Below, one piece after another: positions 35,726 to 44,366 of a stretch of DNA of 64,000 nt. A model generated the notes under the pieces. The model saw nothing but the letters and a program-made list of their open reading frames with translations, did not search any database and had not been told where the DNA came from. This stretch comes from CAYPNF01 sp964411985 (GTDB lineage: Bacteria; Verrucomicrobiota; Verrucomicrobiia; Limisphaerales; J093). A program made the translations under genes and the position numbers. Each line of letters opens with the position of its first letter. Position 1 is the stretch's first letter. The stretch is from positions 1-64,000 of the forward strand of contig CAYPNF010000009.1 of assembly GCA_964411985.1 (NCBI GenBank). The letters are read 5' to 3'.

Positions 35726-36721
35726 TCAGCCTCTCGGCGCATACCGGGGCCCCTGGAAGCTGAAGAGGTCCTCCTCCACCCCCACCATGGATTGTGCACC
35801 TTCCATCTTTCTCACCAACCGGTTCCTCTGCCGGTACTCTCTCCAGAGTTCCTCCACAAATCCCTGCGTTCCCAAGACTCTTCCTTGGGCAAAGTAGCTC
35901 ACTCTTAACCGCACATATTCCCACACCGGCAGTTTCCCTTTAGCCGCCAGCACCCCTTTCACCTCATCGGCTGTGAATCCCAGCCGCTTAGGCTTTCCCT
36001 CCTCCGTGAACCCTTCGTCCATCACCCCATAGCAGTACATCCAGCTCCGGTACCCCTCCAATCCCTTCTCCCCCATAACTTTCTCCAACCCTTCCTGAGC
36101 ATCCCTGCATCCCGCCACAGCCTCTCCATACCCGCTCCAGCGGTAGTCCTTGGGATCCCTCAGAATCCCCGCCCGAACTGGGTTCAAATCAATGTAGGCT
36201 GCCATCGTCTGCAACACCTTTCCCACGCCTTCCACCAGCACGCTCCCGAAGCGCGATTCCCACAGCGTGCCTTTGCGATCGTGAAGTTTGTTGAAGTACT
36301 GGCTGAAGCGTTGCTTGAGCAATTTCATGTACGCGCTCACGTCCCACATCAGCCGACAGACACGTTGCTTGAGGGCCTGGGCCGCCTCGGGCTGGGCGGT
36401 GTCCAGGAACCGTTGGAATTGGTCCCGGATTGTAAGGGCCCAGACCGAGTTCTTGAGACCTTGGAGCCGTTCCAGAAAATCGGAGTCACTCAAAGGCGCC
36501 GAGGGAGGAGTTGGTACTTCCAGAAGAATGTGGAAGTGGTTGGACAAGATGCAGTAAGTAATCACCCGTACACCGCAGAACCTCTCATAGTGGCGCATGT
36601 AGGTTCGGAAACGTTCCTTCTCGAGCACTCCCAGCACAGGGTCCTTGTTCACGATCCGGGACGTGCAGTGATAATAAGCGACAGGAAATGATGGGGGAGC
36701 TTTGATCCGGGCGGTCCTCAT
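35726..36721 (-). CDS. REP-associated tyrosine transposase-like protein (Y1/HUH)
   Basis: A 331-residue single-strand transposase of the IS200-like Y1 superfamily, RAYT branch. Start at 36721 (MRTARIKAPPSFPVAYYHC); a Met eight codons upstream is possible. The HUH metal site is HFHILLEVP, after YCILSN. Downstream are FSQYFNKLHDRKGTLWESRF and AAYIDLNPVRAGI, the typical RAYT segment; the catalytic Tyr should lie in or near it. The last 100 residues are an extra region (GFTADEVKGVLAAKGKLPVW) frequent in this subfamily. RAYTs are chromosomal, single-copy, and act on REP hairpins that often begin with GTAG or GGAC. Both flanks here carry GGGACAG motifs. Confidence 0.9.
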   Translation of the reverse strand: MRTARIKAPPSFPVAYYHCTSRIVNKDPVLGVLEKERFRTYMRHYERFCGVRVITYCILSNHFHILLEVPTPPSAPLSDSDFLERLQGLKNSVWALTIRDQFQRFLDTAQPEAAQALKQRVCRLMWDVSAYMKLLKQRFSQYFNKLHDRKGTLWESRFGSVLVEGVGKVLQTMAAYIDLNPVRAGILRDPKDYRWSGYGEAVAGCRDAQEGLEKVMGEKGLEGYRSWMYCYGVMDEGFTEEGKPKRLGFTADEVKGVLAAKGKLPVWEYVRLRVSYFAQGRVLGTQGFVEELWREYRQRNRLVRKMEGAQSMVGVEEDLFSFQGPRYAPRG

Positions 36722-36745
36722 GGCGGGAAGACCCTTACCTGCCAC

Positions 36746-36993
36746 TTAACCCAAATGCAAGCCAGAACTATCACCTAGCATCCAGTGTCTTTGTCTGTCC
36801 CTGGAACGCGTGACGGCAGAAATAAAAGGACCTGTCCCCGGCAAGACCTACGACTTGAAGTCGAGCACAGCATCCTTCCCACAGAGCCTGTCCCTGTTGG
36901 CAGGGAGAGCAGGGGCTCAGGAACATTTGTCTGTCCCCATAAGCCGCGGAGACCATCGGGGCCGTTCGCCTGGTTCGAACAGACTCGTGTGCT
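36746..36993. repeat. GGGACAG repeat cluster on the 5' side of the transposase gene
   Basis: Four inverted copies lie in this 248-base gap: CTGTCCC near 36795, CCTGTCCCC at 36831, CCTGTCCCTGTTGG at 36888 and CTGTCCCC at 36931. The third is nearly the same as the copy at 13338. A small perfect hairpin CGACTT-G-AAGTCG lies at 36851-36863. No gene is seen. Confidence 0.6.
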
Positions 36994-39519
36994 CTACTTG
37001 GCGCTGGCGCGGGGGGCGTTGACCGGATTCCCAGCAGGGTCAATGATCCGGGCGGTGACGAAGACCAGGAGGTTCTTCTTTCTCGTACTGGTACTCTCGG
37101 TCCGGAAGAATCTACCAATGCCCGGTAGGTCTCCCAACACGGCCACTTTGTCGAGGGTCTTGGTGACATCCTCAGCCATGAGTCCCCCTAGCACGATTGT
37201 CTGGCCGTCCTCAATCGTGGCCTGGGATTCCATCTGACGCACGCGGAAGTGCGGCAGCGGCAGCGGGATGTCCTCTGCCTTTCCTTCCCGCCAAACCCGA
37301 GTGGTTGCGCCCTTGGGTGGCTCATCATATCCAAGGAACTCCGTGAGGCTCGCGATAATCCTGAGGTTGATCGTCCGGCCATCCGCCGAAACGTTCGGTA
37401 TCAGGTCAACCACCGGGCCAAGGGGAACCTGCGCTGTCAGGAGGCTCGAGAGGTTCGTAGGCGGTGGAGTGGTTTGGTTCGGCTGGATGAGTGCCGCAGG
37501 ATTTGCCCCCGTCACGATGGTTTTCAGGTCGACGACTTGGATCTGGGCCTGCCTTCCGCTCACGGTCGTTACTTTGGGCGCCGAGAGGACATCCACGCCG
37601 CTGCGTTGCTCCAGGGCTCGCATCAAGACTGCGTACTGCTGCTCCGTAAAGATACCCAGCAGGCTGCCGTTTTTAGCCGCGCTCACCCGCGCATTCTGGC
37701 TGCCGGGAAGGTTTCGCCCAGCCCAGTCCAGTTGGTCCCCGCGAAGTTCCTGGGTTCCCCGATTGGTACTCGCAGGGTAGCCCTGAGCAACGTTGGACCC
37801 AAGGGATGGAAACACCCCCCCCGATGGGCGCAGGCTGGATGAAAGATTACTCTGACCTCCCATCAAGGTGTTTCCCAGGTACCAATCGAACCCTATGGCT
37901 TTCGTATCATCCATCGTGATCTCCACAAACTTGGCCTCGATCAGGACTTGCGGCGGCACGTCGTTAAGGGCCTGGATGCCCGCCTCCAGCGTGTCGAGAT
38001 CCTGCAGCGTGGCCCGCACTAGGAGCATTCCGGTGCGATCATTGTACAGCATGGCCTTTCCGCTGGGGGGATTGGGATTCTGTAGCACTTCGCTAACGAG
38101 GGGGATGTCGAGGCCGGTCGCCGCCACATAGCGACGCAGGAACTCCTGTGCCGAAAGGTTTTCGTTGGTCTTTCCAAAAGCTGACTTCAGGTTCTGGGAC
38201 ATCGTATTCGGATCCAGCTTAAACATCCGGGTGAACAAATTCGTGGACGCCGTCATGCTCGCGGCGGGCGATGGTATTTGCACAACGTTTGTACCCTTGA
38301 ACCATTGGTAAGAGATCGGAGCGACCGACTGGGTCGAAAGCGGCTCCGGTTGCGCCGGAGAAGGCTTCGTGGGAGGTTCGGCGGAGGGCGATTCAGCAGC
38401 AACCACCTGCTTGGCCATTGCCAGTAGGCTTGGTGGACCGGAGGCATCCTGGGGCCGAACCAAGACGGTGCCTACCTCTACCAACAAGCCTACCGAGATA
38501 GAGGCTCCCAAAAGCCCCAAGACTCCCAAAGACGAACCGCGGCTCCATTGATGAGTGGAGGGCAGACCCAACAAACGCTCCACGCGCTGACCTAAGCCCG
38601 ACCGGAATCGACTCCCCGTCACCCCCAGCCATCCGGCAGCATCCTGACCCTGAATACGAGAGGCCAGTTCCACGAGGCAGGAAGCCAGAACTGTCGGACC
38701 TCCCTCCACCACCAGGCTGGCTTCATCAGCAGCGAGTTCGCTGGAGGCCAGGAACTCGCGCCGCGCCCACCAGACCAGCGGATGCCACCAGAGCAGCGCT
38801 GCGACCACGTCGACGACGGTGTGCCACAGCGGATCTTTGGATGCGAGGTGAGCCAGTTCATGGGCCAGCATCGCCGACTGTTCCGCGAAGGAGTGCCGTT
38901 TGCAGAAATCCACGGGGACTCCCACTGTGGGGCGCAACCATCCGAACGCGATCGGGCTTACGAGGCGCGGATGGCAGATCACTCGAATCGGATGGGGGAT
39001 CCCTAGGTTTTCCGCCAAATTCTGGACTTGCGCCTGGCAGAGCGCGACGGGCGTTTGCTCCACGGAGCGTCCCAGCCACCGCAAAGCCACTCGGGAAACC
39101 AGGGCCCGACTTATGAGAACGCCGGCCCCTGCCAACCATGCCCAAGCCGGCCACCAGCAGGGTCTCGGTAGGTCCTCTACTCTCGGCGCGACAGATGTGT
39201 CCGTGGGAAGGGGATGGGTTGCCTTGGATGTTTCCGAGGTGGTTGGTGCATCGGCCACGGGCAGATTCCCGCGCGCGATCACGCTCCGCTTGGCTGGCGC
39301 AAGCCCCTGGATTCCGGCGGTCACGAGTTCGTCCATTCCTACCAGGCTGGCGGTGGTCAGGCCCGCAGCTGCGACGAGTGCCGCGAGCCAAAGCGCCCGC
39401 TGTCGACGTGCGGTGTGTACGAGTCTTTGGGCAAGACCCGCCAGAGCCAGCAGGAAAGTGATTTGCAGAGCCAGAACTCCCAGGGTCTGCAGCCAGTAAA
39501 GGGCGCTTGGCGTGTTCAC
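36994..39519 (-). CDS. BlaR1-like M56 metalloprotease fused to a secretin domain
   Basis: A single 841-residue frame combines two families. Residues 1-350 are a BlaR1/MecR1-type M56 membrane protease: helices near 8-28, 45-62, 125-142, the zinc site HELAH (H220, E221, H224), the distal ligand in SELAADE (E261) and a last helix about 331-352. After a Pro-rich linker (375-400) comes an N1-like segment (YNDRTGMLLVRATLQDLDTL, 492-511) and a secretin domain (about 525-828) with VLIEAKFVEITMDD, SGVDVLSAPKVTTVSGRQAQ and the C-terminal GQTIVLGGLMAED and LLVFVTARIIDPAG. The secretin part occupies the place of the BlaR1 sensor domain, so it should face the periplasm. The GTG start overlaps the BlaI stop by 4 bases. 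Protease and secretin calls are firm; the sensing role is inference. Confidence 0.9.
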   Translation of the reverse strand: MNTPSALYWLQTLGVLALQITFLLALAGLAQRLVHTARRQRALWLAALVAAAGLTTASLVGMDELVTAGIQGLAPAKRSVIARGNLPVADAPTTSETSKATHPLPTDTSVAPRVEDLPRPCWWPAWAWLAGAGVLISRALVSRVALRWLGRSVEQTPVALCQAQVQNLAENLGIPHPIRVICHPRLVSPIAFGWLRPTVGVPVDFCKRHSFAEQSAMLAHELAHLASKDPLWHTVVDVVAALLWWHPLVWWARREFLASSELAADEASLVVEGGPTVLASCLVELASRIQGQDAAGWLGVTGSRFRSGLGQRVERLLGLPSTHQWSRGSSLGVLGLLGASISVGLLVEVGTVLVRPQDASGPPSLLAMAKQVVAAESPSAEPPTKPSPAQPEPLSTQSVAPISYQWFKGTNVVQIPSPAASMTASTNLFTRMFKLDPNTMSQNLKSAFGKTNENLSAQEFLRRYVAATGLDIPLVSEVLQNPNPPSGKAMLYNDRTGMLLVRATLQDLDTLEAGIQALNDVPPQVLIEAKFVEITMDDTKAIGFDWYLGNTLMGGQSNLSSSLRPSGGVFPSLGSNVAQGYPASTNRGTQELRGDQLDWAGRNLPGSQNARVSAAKNGSLLGIFTEQQYAVLMRALEQRSGVDVLSAPKVTTVSGRQAQIQVVDLKTIVTGANPAALIQPNQTTPPPTNLSSLLTAQVPLGPVVDLIPNVSADGRTINLRIIASLTEFLGYDEPPKGATTRVWREGKAEDIPLPLPHFRVRQMESQATIEDGQTIVLGGLMAEDVTKTLDKVAVLGDLPGIGRFFRTESTSTRKKNLLVFVTARIIDPAGNPVNAPRASAK

Positions 39520-39902
39520 GACTTCTTCTTCCTTTCTGAGATCATTCGCTCCAGCCGGGTCAACTCCTCCTTGCTCACCTCGCGCGAAGTCAGAAGGTGG
39601 CTCACCATGTTGGACAGGTTTCCCCCAAAAATACGTTCCAGGACGTGCTCTGCCATGCCCCGTTCCACCTGCTCCTCAGCGATTCGTGACCGGTAAATGA
39701 AAGTGCGGCCTTCGGTCCGATGCTCCAGCAGCCCGCGCGCCTCCATCTTGCGGAGCATGGTGGCGATGGTGGTGTAAGCGAAGCGCGTGTCGCGACACAA
39801 CACCTCGTGGATTTCGGCCACGGTGGCTTCACCGCGAGGCCAGAGAACCTTCATGATCTGGAGTTGCAGATCACCGAGCCGATGCAGAGCAGGGGTTGTC
39901 AT
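39516..39902 (-). CDS. BlaI/MecI-type repressor
   Basis: A 128-residue winged-helix repressor of the BlaI/MecI/CopY family. The N-terminus has LHRLGDLQLQIMKVLWPRGEATVAEIH and the recognition segment TRFAYTTIATMLRKMEARGLLEH, followed by the dimerisation helix region with LTRLERMISERKKKS. In the model family the repressor is cut by the partner M56 protease. Its stop overlaps the GTG of the protease-secretin gene, so the two are translationally coupled. A perfect family operator lies 21 bases before the start codon, which supports autoregulation. Confidence 0.95.
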   Translation of the reverse strand: MTTPALHRLGDLQLQIMKVLWPRGEATVAEIHEVLCRDTRFAYTTIATMLRKMEARGLLEHRTEGRTFIYRSRIAEEQVERGMAEHVLERIFGGNLSNMVSHLLTSREVSKEELTRLERMISERKKKS

Positions 39903-39922
39903 TTCTTATACGACCCAAGTAA

Positions 39923-39938
39923 TACTACCACGGTAGTA
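39923..39938. promoter_or_regulatory. BlaI/MecI-type operator upstream of the repressor gene
   Basis: TACTAC (39923-39928), CACG and GTAGTA (39933-39938) form a perfect 6+6 inverted repeat with a 4-base spacer, the same layout and arm sequence as the MecI operator TACTAC-ATAT-GTAGTA. It lies 21 bases before the start of the repressor gene and is the only clear copy noticed in the window. Confidence 0.8.
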
Positions 39939-39985
39939 GTACGTCAAGAAACATTTTGCCGACGCACTCTACGACCTCCTTTTGG

Positions 39986-40762
39986 TCACTGTCCTTTCGG
40001 TCGCGGGTTCCAGGCCAAGACCGCCCGGCATATCGGCATCTTACCTTCCCCCTTCGTGAGAGTGTGCCGATAGCGAAGCGGCTCGGTCTCCTGGGTGGCG
40101 ATGGAGACGGAATCCCCTTCGGTGGTTTCCTCTACGTAGTTGATTTCGAGCGAAGCAGGGGTGTGGCGGCGATGGAAGGCGATGGGGTAGGAGTCGAGGA
40201 TCCAGCCGATGTACCGGGCGCTGTTGACGTGGTTGTTCACATCCAGGTCCGAGTAACGCACGGGAAAGGTCTCTTCGCGGTCGGCAGTCTGGCCCTCGGC
40301 AACTTTCTCAGGGTCACGACTCAGTGCGCGCTCGTCCCGGGTTTGAGGCAAGGCGGGCTGCAGTCGGTCCAAGCGTTGGGGACGCCGGTTGGAGGAGCGG
40401 AGCACCAGCCAGGCGCTGGAGCCAGCGGCGAGGCGAGTTCCCTTGTCGGACAGAATCTCAAAATCACGGAGAGCCAGCAAGGGGCCTGGGGGCCGCGGCC
40501 AGGTACGCAACGTTACCCTCTCGCCCCAGCGCGGGTAATCGCTAATCTCGACGAGTAGCCGAGAGAGGACCCAGAGGCAATTCTGGCGCTGGAGGGCATG
40601 AAAGCCAAGACCGAGCGCTTCGGCGTGGTTCCATGCGGCTTCCTGGAAGTAGCGGCACAAGGCCTCAAGCGTGCCCAATCCATGGAAGTCCGCATCGAAG
40701 GACTGCACGGAGAAACATCCTTCCCAAGCGGGCGGCGGGGCCAGGTGAATGGGCGGGTTCAT
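39986..40762 (-). CDS. Acyl-ACP thioesterase-like protein
   Basis: A 258-residue double-hotdog thioesterase of the acyl-ACP (FatA/FatB-like) family, which would release fatty acids from acyl carrier protein in the cytosol. The first hotdog has FDADFHGLGTLEALCRYFQE and NCLWVLSRLLVEISDYPRWG. The second has the active-site segment FPVRYSDLDVNNHVNSARYI, with the catalytic Asn and His in NNHVN. The gene follows the GH127 gene region on the same strand with 36 bases between stop and start, and precedes the BlaI operator. No link to the repressor system is evident. Confidence 0.9.
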   Translation of the reverse strand: MNPPIHLAPPPAWEGCFSVQSFDADFHGLGTLEALCRYFQEAAWNHAEALGLGFHALQRQNCLWVLSRLLVEISDYPRWGERVTLRTWPRPPGPLLALRDFEILSDKGTRLAAGSSAWLVLRSSNRRPQRLDRLQPALPQTRDERALSRDPEKVAEGQTADREETFPVRYSDLDVNNHVNSARYIGWILDSYPIAFHRRHTPASLEINYVEETTEGDSVSIATQETEPLRYRHTLTKGEGKMPICRAVLAWNPRPKGQ

Positions 40763-40798
40763 GGCTGGTATTCAGGATGAGATGCTCCCTCGCACCCG

Positions 40799-43168
40799 CT
40801 ATTTCTTCATCATGCGAACACCGAACACTCCGCCAGCCCAGTTGTTGGGGTGGGCTTGGAACTTGATGGTGACGGACTTTTTGCCGCGCGTAAGTTCCTC
40901 AGGCAAGGGGGTGATCTCTGTGTAGAATTTCTCCGGATGCGCTCCCGTGAGACGCTGTACCACAAGAAGTTTCCCGTCCACGAGCACATCAAACTCGCGC
41001 GAAGCATCGCTGCCCCAATAAGTGACCCAAAGTTCCTGGGGCTGATCCGGCAGCACTGCGAGGTCATAGGAAAACCAGCCGTTCTGAGCGTGACGATACT
41101 TGCGGTCGCCAAAGTCGCCGCTGGAGGTTTCCTGACCCTGCATTTTGTGGTCGCGTTCGTTCTGTTCATGTCCCGGGGTGACGAAATCGATACTTCGCGC
41201 TTCGATCACTTTTTGTCTCGCCAACTCTTCCTCGTATTCTTTCTGTTTCGCTTTCCATTGTGCCTCACTGAACTGGTCGAAATAGACCACGTAATGGCGC
41301 TCCCCATGCATAGTGTAGAACGGTTCGAGGGTGATGCCTCCTGAGGAAGAGGCGCCGGAACTCCGGAAAATGTCCGTTGGCCCCTGGAATTGGTTGGCCT
41401 TGCCCGGGATTGCCTTGAGGCTTGCCAACGTCGTTGGAGTGTCAGCAACAATTGCCGGGAATGGCTTGCTGGGGTCCACCTCGGAGCAAAGGACGACGGG
41501 ACCGTTTAGGAAGGCGAAGCGTTTAGGATTGTCGCGAAACCCCTCTGTCTTCAACATGAAGGGCATCTTCATTTCGACGAGATCGCCGTCCTTCCACTCG
41601 CGTCGCAGGTCCACGTAGGAACCCGGCTTGCTTTGGAGATCCTGCTTCTGGCCGTTCACGGTGATCGTGATCCCTGCAGTCGCCCATGCAGGGTGACGAA
41701 GCTTGAGGGTTCCTTGAACGGGCTGTTCCATTTTGATCAGGAAACGGGTGGAGTCTTCATCGGGGAACTTCGTTTCCTGGCGCAAGGTGATTCCCGCTTC
41801 AGGGATGCGCAGTTCCGAGGCAATGAACAGGTTGACGTACAGAGTCTCCTGGCCATCCCAGAAGTAGATGCTATCACCGTACTTGGCATGATTTTCCACC
41901 CCCGTGCCGGTGCAGCACCAGAAAGAGGCCTCCGGGGTGTTGTATCCATAGCCGCGGCCGCCCTTGGCGGATCCGGATCGCAGGGGCACGTAGTAGCACA
42001 TCATGCCGTCCGCGGGGTTTTGGGAGCAAAGGATGTGATTCAACAGGGCTCGTTCGTAGTAGTCCGCATACTCGGCTTTGGGATCCCAGGAGAATAGATG
42101 CCGGGTCAGCTTGAGCATGTTGTAAGTGTTGCAGGTTTCGGTTGTGGAAGGCCCGAGCGCTTCGCTGAGTTTCTCCTTGGGGGAGAAGTGTTCGCCATCG
42201 CTGTGCCCTCCGATGACGTAGGATCTTTCGTGCACGACGTTATTCCAGAAGAAGAGCGAGGCTGCCTTGAGCGAAGGTTCTCCCGTGAGTTCGTATTGCA
42301 GGGCGGTACCCACGAATTTTGGAATCTGGGTGTTGGCATGCAACCCGGTGAGCCGATCCTGCTGTTGTGAGGCGGGTCCGATGACCGCCTGGTGGTTGAA
42401 CCGTTTGGAGATCGCGAGGTACTTCTGCTCTCCGGTCACTGCGTAGAGCTTGGCGAGGGATTCGTTGATACCCCCGTGTTCCGCTCCAAGCATCTTTTGC
42501 ATCTTGTCTTCACTTAAACGGGCGTTGCGGGCAATGGCCCAGTCACCGAACTTCCTGCACACCTCAAGCGCCTGGGTGTTATCGCAATACAGGTAGGCGT
42601 CCAACAAGCCAGCGAAGATCTTATGGAGGGTATAATAAGGAGCCCAAACCTGCTGCTGATTCTCAACACGGTCAAAGAAAGACTCCGGATACGCGCTCAG
42701 GTATCCACTGCCTAGCTTTGCCTGGCACTCTGCCATGCCCGCCACCACCGCTGCCGCCTTCTGTTTCAGTTTCTCGTCCCCGGTGCTGGCATACATGAGT
42801 GCGCAGGCCGTGAGATAGTGCCCTGCAAAATGTCCGCGCAACTCTCCCTTCGGCTCTTCCCAGCCGCCGTAGGGTTTGGCGCTTGAGGAAAGACCCGCGT
42901 TCAGCCGGAACGTGTGCAGCAATCGATCCGGGTCAAGCGAGAGAAGGTACTGACGGTCGAGTTCTTCCGCCTTCTTGAATGGGCCATCGAGGAGCCGGAC
43001 CTGTTGGAGTGGAAATGCCTGAACCTGAATGGGGACGACCGGTTCCACTTTCAGCTTTCCGGTGGCATCGAGGCCTGCGGCACCCATTGCGGCGGGGGCG
43101 GTGCCCATGATGACTGCGATGCTGAACCAAGAGCGGAACGCGAGCGAGAGGGGTGGCCACGATTTCAT
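40799..43168 (-). CDS. GH127 beta-L-arabinofuranosidase
   Basis: Secreted 789-residue enzyme of GH127 (formerly DUF1680), which removes beta-L-arabinofuranose from plant glycoproteins or pectin. Start at 43168 (MKSWPPLSLAFRSWF) gives a signal peptide ending PAAMGA. The (alpha/alpha)6 barrel has RGHFAGHYLTA, APYYTLHKIFAGLLDAY and LGAEHGGINESLA. The zinc-cysteine site is complete: ETCNTYNM (E344, C346) and FWCCTGTG (C418, C419), nearly the same spacing as E338, C340, C417, C418 in the characterised HypBA1. A C-terminal domain (about 600-789) with GDRKYRHAQNGWFSYDL and VTYWGSD is an added beta-sandwich. It lies at the 3' end of the group led by the oxidoreductase gene. Confidence 0.95.
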   Translation of the reverse strand: MKSWPPLSLAFRSWFSIAVIMGTAPAAMGAAGLDATGKLKVEPVVPIQVQAFPLQQVRLLDGPFKKAEELDRQYLLSLDPDRLLHTFRLNAGLSSSAKPYGGWEEPKGELRGHFAGHYLTACALMYASTGDEKLKQKAAAVVAGMAECQAKLGSGYLSAYPESFFDRVENQQQVWAPYYTLHKIFAGLLDAYLYCDNTQALEVCRKFGDWAIARNARLSEDKMQKMLGAEHGGINESLAKLYAVTGEQKYLAISKRFNHQAVIGPASQQQDRLTGLHANTQIPKFVGTALQYELTGEPSLKAASLFFWNNVVHERSYVIGGHSDGEHFSPKEKLSEALGPSTTETCNTYNMLKLTRHLFSWDPKAEYADYYERALLNHILCSQNPADGMMCYYVPLRSGSAKGGRGYGYNTPEASFWCCTGTGVENHAKYGDSIYFWDGQETLYVNLFIASELRIPEAGITLRQETKFPDEDSTRFLIKMEQPVQGTLKLRHPAWATAGITITVNGQKQDLQSKPGSYVDLRREWKDGDLVEMKMPFMLKTEGFRDNPKRFAFLNGPVVLCSEVDPSKPFPAIVADTPTTLASLKAIPGKANQFQGPTDIFRSSGASSSGGITLEPFYTMHGERHYVVYFDQFSEAQWKAKQKEYEEELARQKVIEARSIDFVTPGHEQNERDHKMQGQETSSGDFGDRKYRHAQNGWFSYDLAVLPDQPQELWVTYWGSDASREFDVLVDGKLLVVQRLTGAHPEKFYTEITPLPEELTRGKKSVTIKFQAHPNNWAGGVFGVRMMKK

Positions 43169-43301
43169 AGTGCTTCGTTTTATGGGGACATGATAACGCA
43201 TCTATCCGCGCGCCCAACGCCAAATTGCGGAATTGGCTCACCATTTTGCGAACCACTCCGAGGCACGGCTCCGCAGGCAATGGTAGGATTCACGGCCATG
43301 A

Positions 43302-44348
43302 CTACGGTAGCGGATAGAACTGATAGGACCAGGACCAGGAGAATTCCTTGCCCGGATCGAGGTTCATGGCGATGAACGGTTCCACCGACATAACCCGGCA
43401 CATCGCCCAAAGCGCGTTGCGGTGCAGCGGTCGGTCACCCTGGATCTTCATCCCCAACCCGGTTTCCTGGTGCTCAATGCGGATCTCGTGATCGCTTCGC
43501 TGGGGACCGAATCCACCCAGAACGGTGTAAACCCTGTCACGACCCTCCAGGGTCTTCGCGAAAGAGAGCCGGTTTCCGCGGATCTCCACGAGCGCCGGAT
43601 CGGGAGCACGTTCCGAATGAATGGGATAGGGGAGCGTCAGGACAAAGCTGGGCCCGGGAGGGCGCCGGTCAAGCACCAGGAAGTTGTGGTTGTATACCGA
43701 AGTCTCGATCGGCCGATTCCCGGTATTCTTTAGCCGGTGTTGGATTTGCATTTCGGCTTTGTCCCCTGCGAGCCGAACCGTTTTGTGATAGAGATAGGCG
43801 TAACCTGAGGCGGGATCGGCGAGCTTCTGGGTGAAATCGACCGCGCCTCGGCGGTTTCGGACAGTCCATTTCCCCGGATCCACGATTTCGTAGAGTTTGG
43901 CGTAGGAGTAGTCCGCCACGTCCTTTCTCAGCACGCCTACCCCGATCTTCACAAACGTTTCGCCCGCCTTGGCTTCGTCCCATCCCAAGGCGGTGCCGCG
44001 GGTCTGAAACTCCTCCGCCGGGCCGGTGGCCGCCGAGCTGGGTCCGGCTATGACCTCGTCACCTTGATGGACGTAGTCCAGGACCTTTGGGTCCACGCGG
44101 TCAAACCAAGGTCCGTAGAAGTCATGTCCACGATACTGGAGACTCCCAATCATTCCGGACCAATCGAACCGGGTTCCCCGGTAAAACCCGTTCTCAGCGT
44201 CGGGGAGGTACAACTTAGCCCGGATCTGGCGGTTGGAGATCTCCACTTGCGGAGCCTCGGCTGCCTGACCGCAGAGAGCTGCCAGGACAACCGCGAGCCC
44301 TGCAATCTGGCCCCGGAGGCGTGGCGCCAGTTTTTGAGAGAAGGCCAT
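43302..44348 (-). CDS. Secreted galactose-mutarotase-like protein
   Basis: A 348-residue exported protein. The signal peptide ends at about residue 30 (LCGQAAEA). The body begins VEISNRQIRAKLYLPDAENG and has GTRFDWSGMIGSLQYRGHDF, YLYHKTVRLAGDKAEMQIQH and YNHNFLVLD, which resemble the mutarotase/aldose-epimerase beta-sandwich, with several His that could bind a sugar. Proteins like this are common and uncharacterised in Verrucomicrobia and Acidobacteria. It follows the TIM-barrel gene by 18 bases on the same strand, which points to a common transcript. Confidence 0.7.
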   Translation of the reverse strand: MAFSQKLAPRLRGQIAGLAVVLAALCGQAAEAPQVEISNRQIRAKLYLPDAENGFYRGTRFDWSGMIGSLQYRGHDFYGPWFDRVDPKVLDYVHQGDEVIAGPSSAATGPAEEFQTRGTALGWDEAKAGETFVKIGVGVLRKDVADYSYAKLYEIVDPGKWTVRNRRGAVDFTQKLADPASGYAYLYHKTVRLAGDKAEMQIQHRLKNTGNRPIETSVYNHNFLVLDRRPPGPSFVLTLPYPIHSERAPDPALVEIRGNRLSFAKTLEGRDRVYTVLGGFGPQRSDHEIRIEHQETGLGMKIQGDRPLHRNALWAMCRVMSVEPFIAMNLDPGKEFSWSWSYQFYPLP

Positions 44349-44366
44349 ATTGGGCGTAATTGGCCC

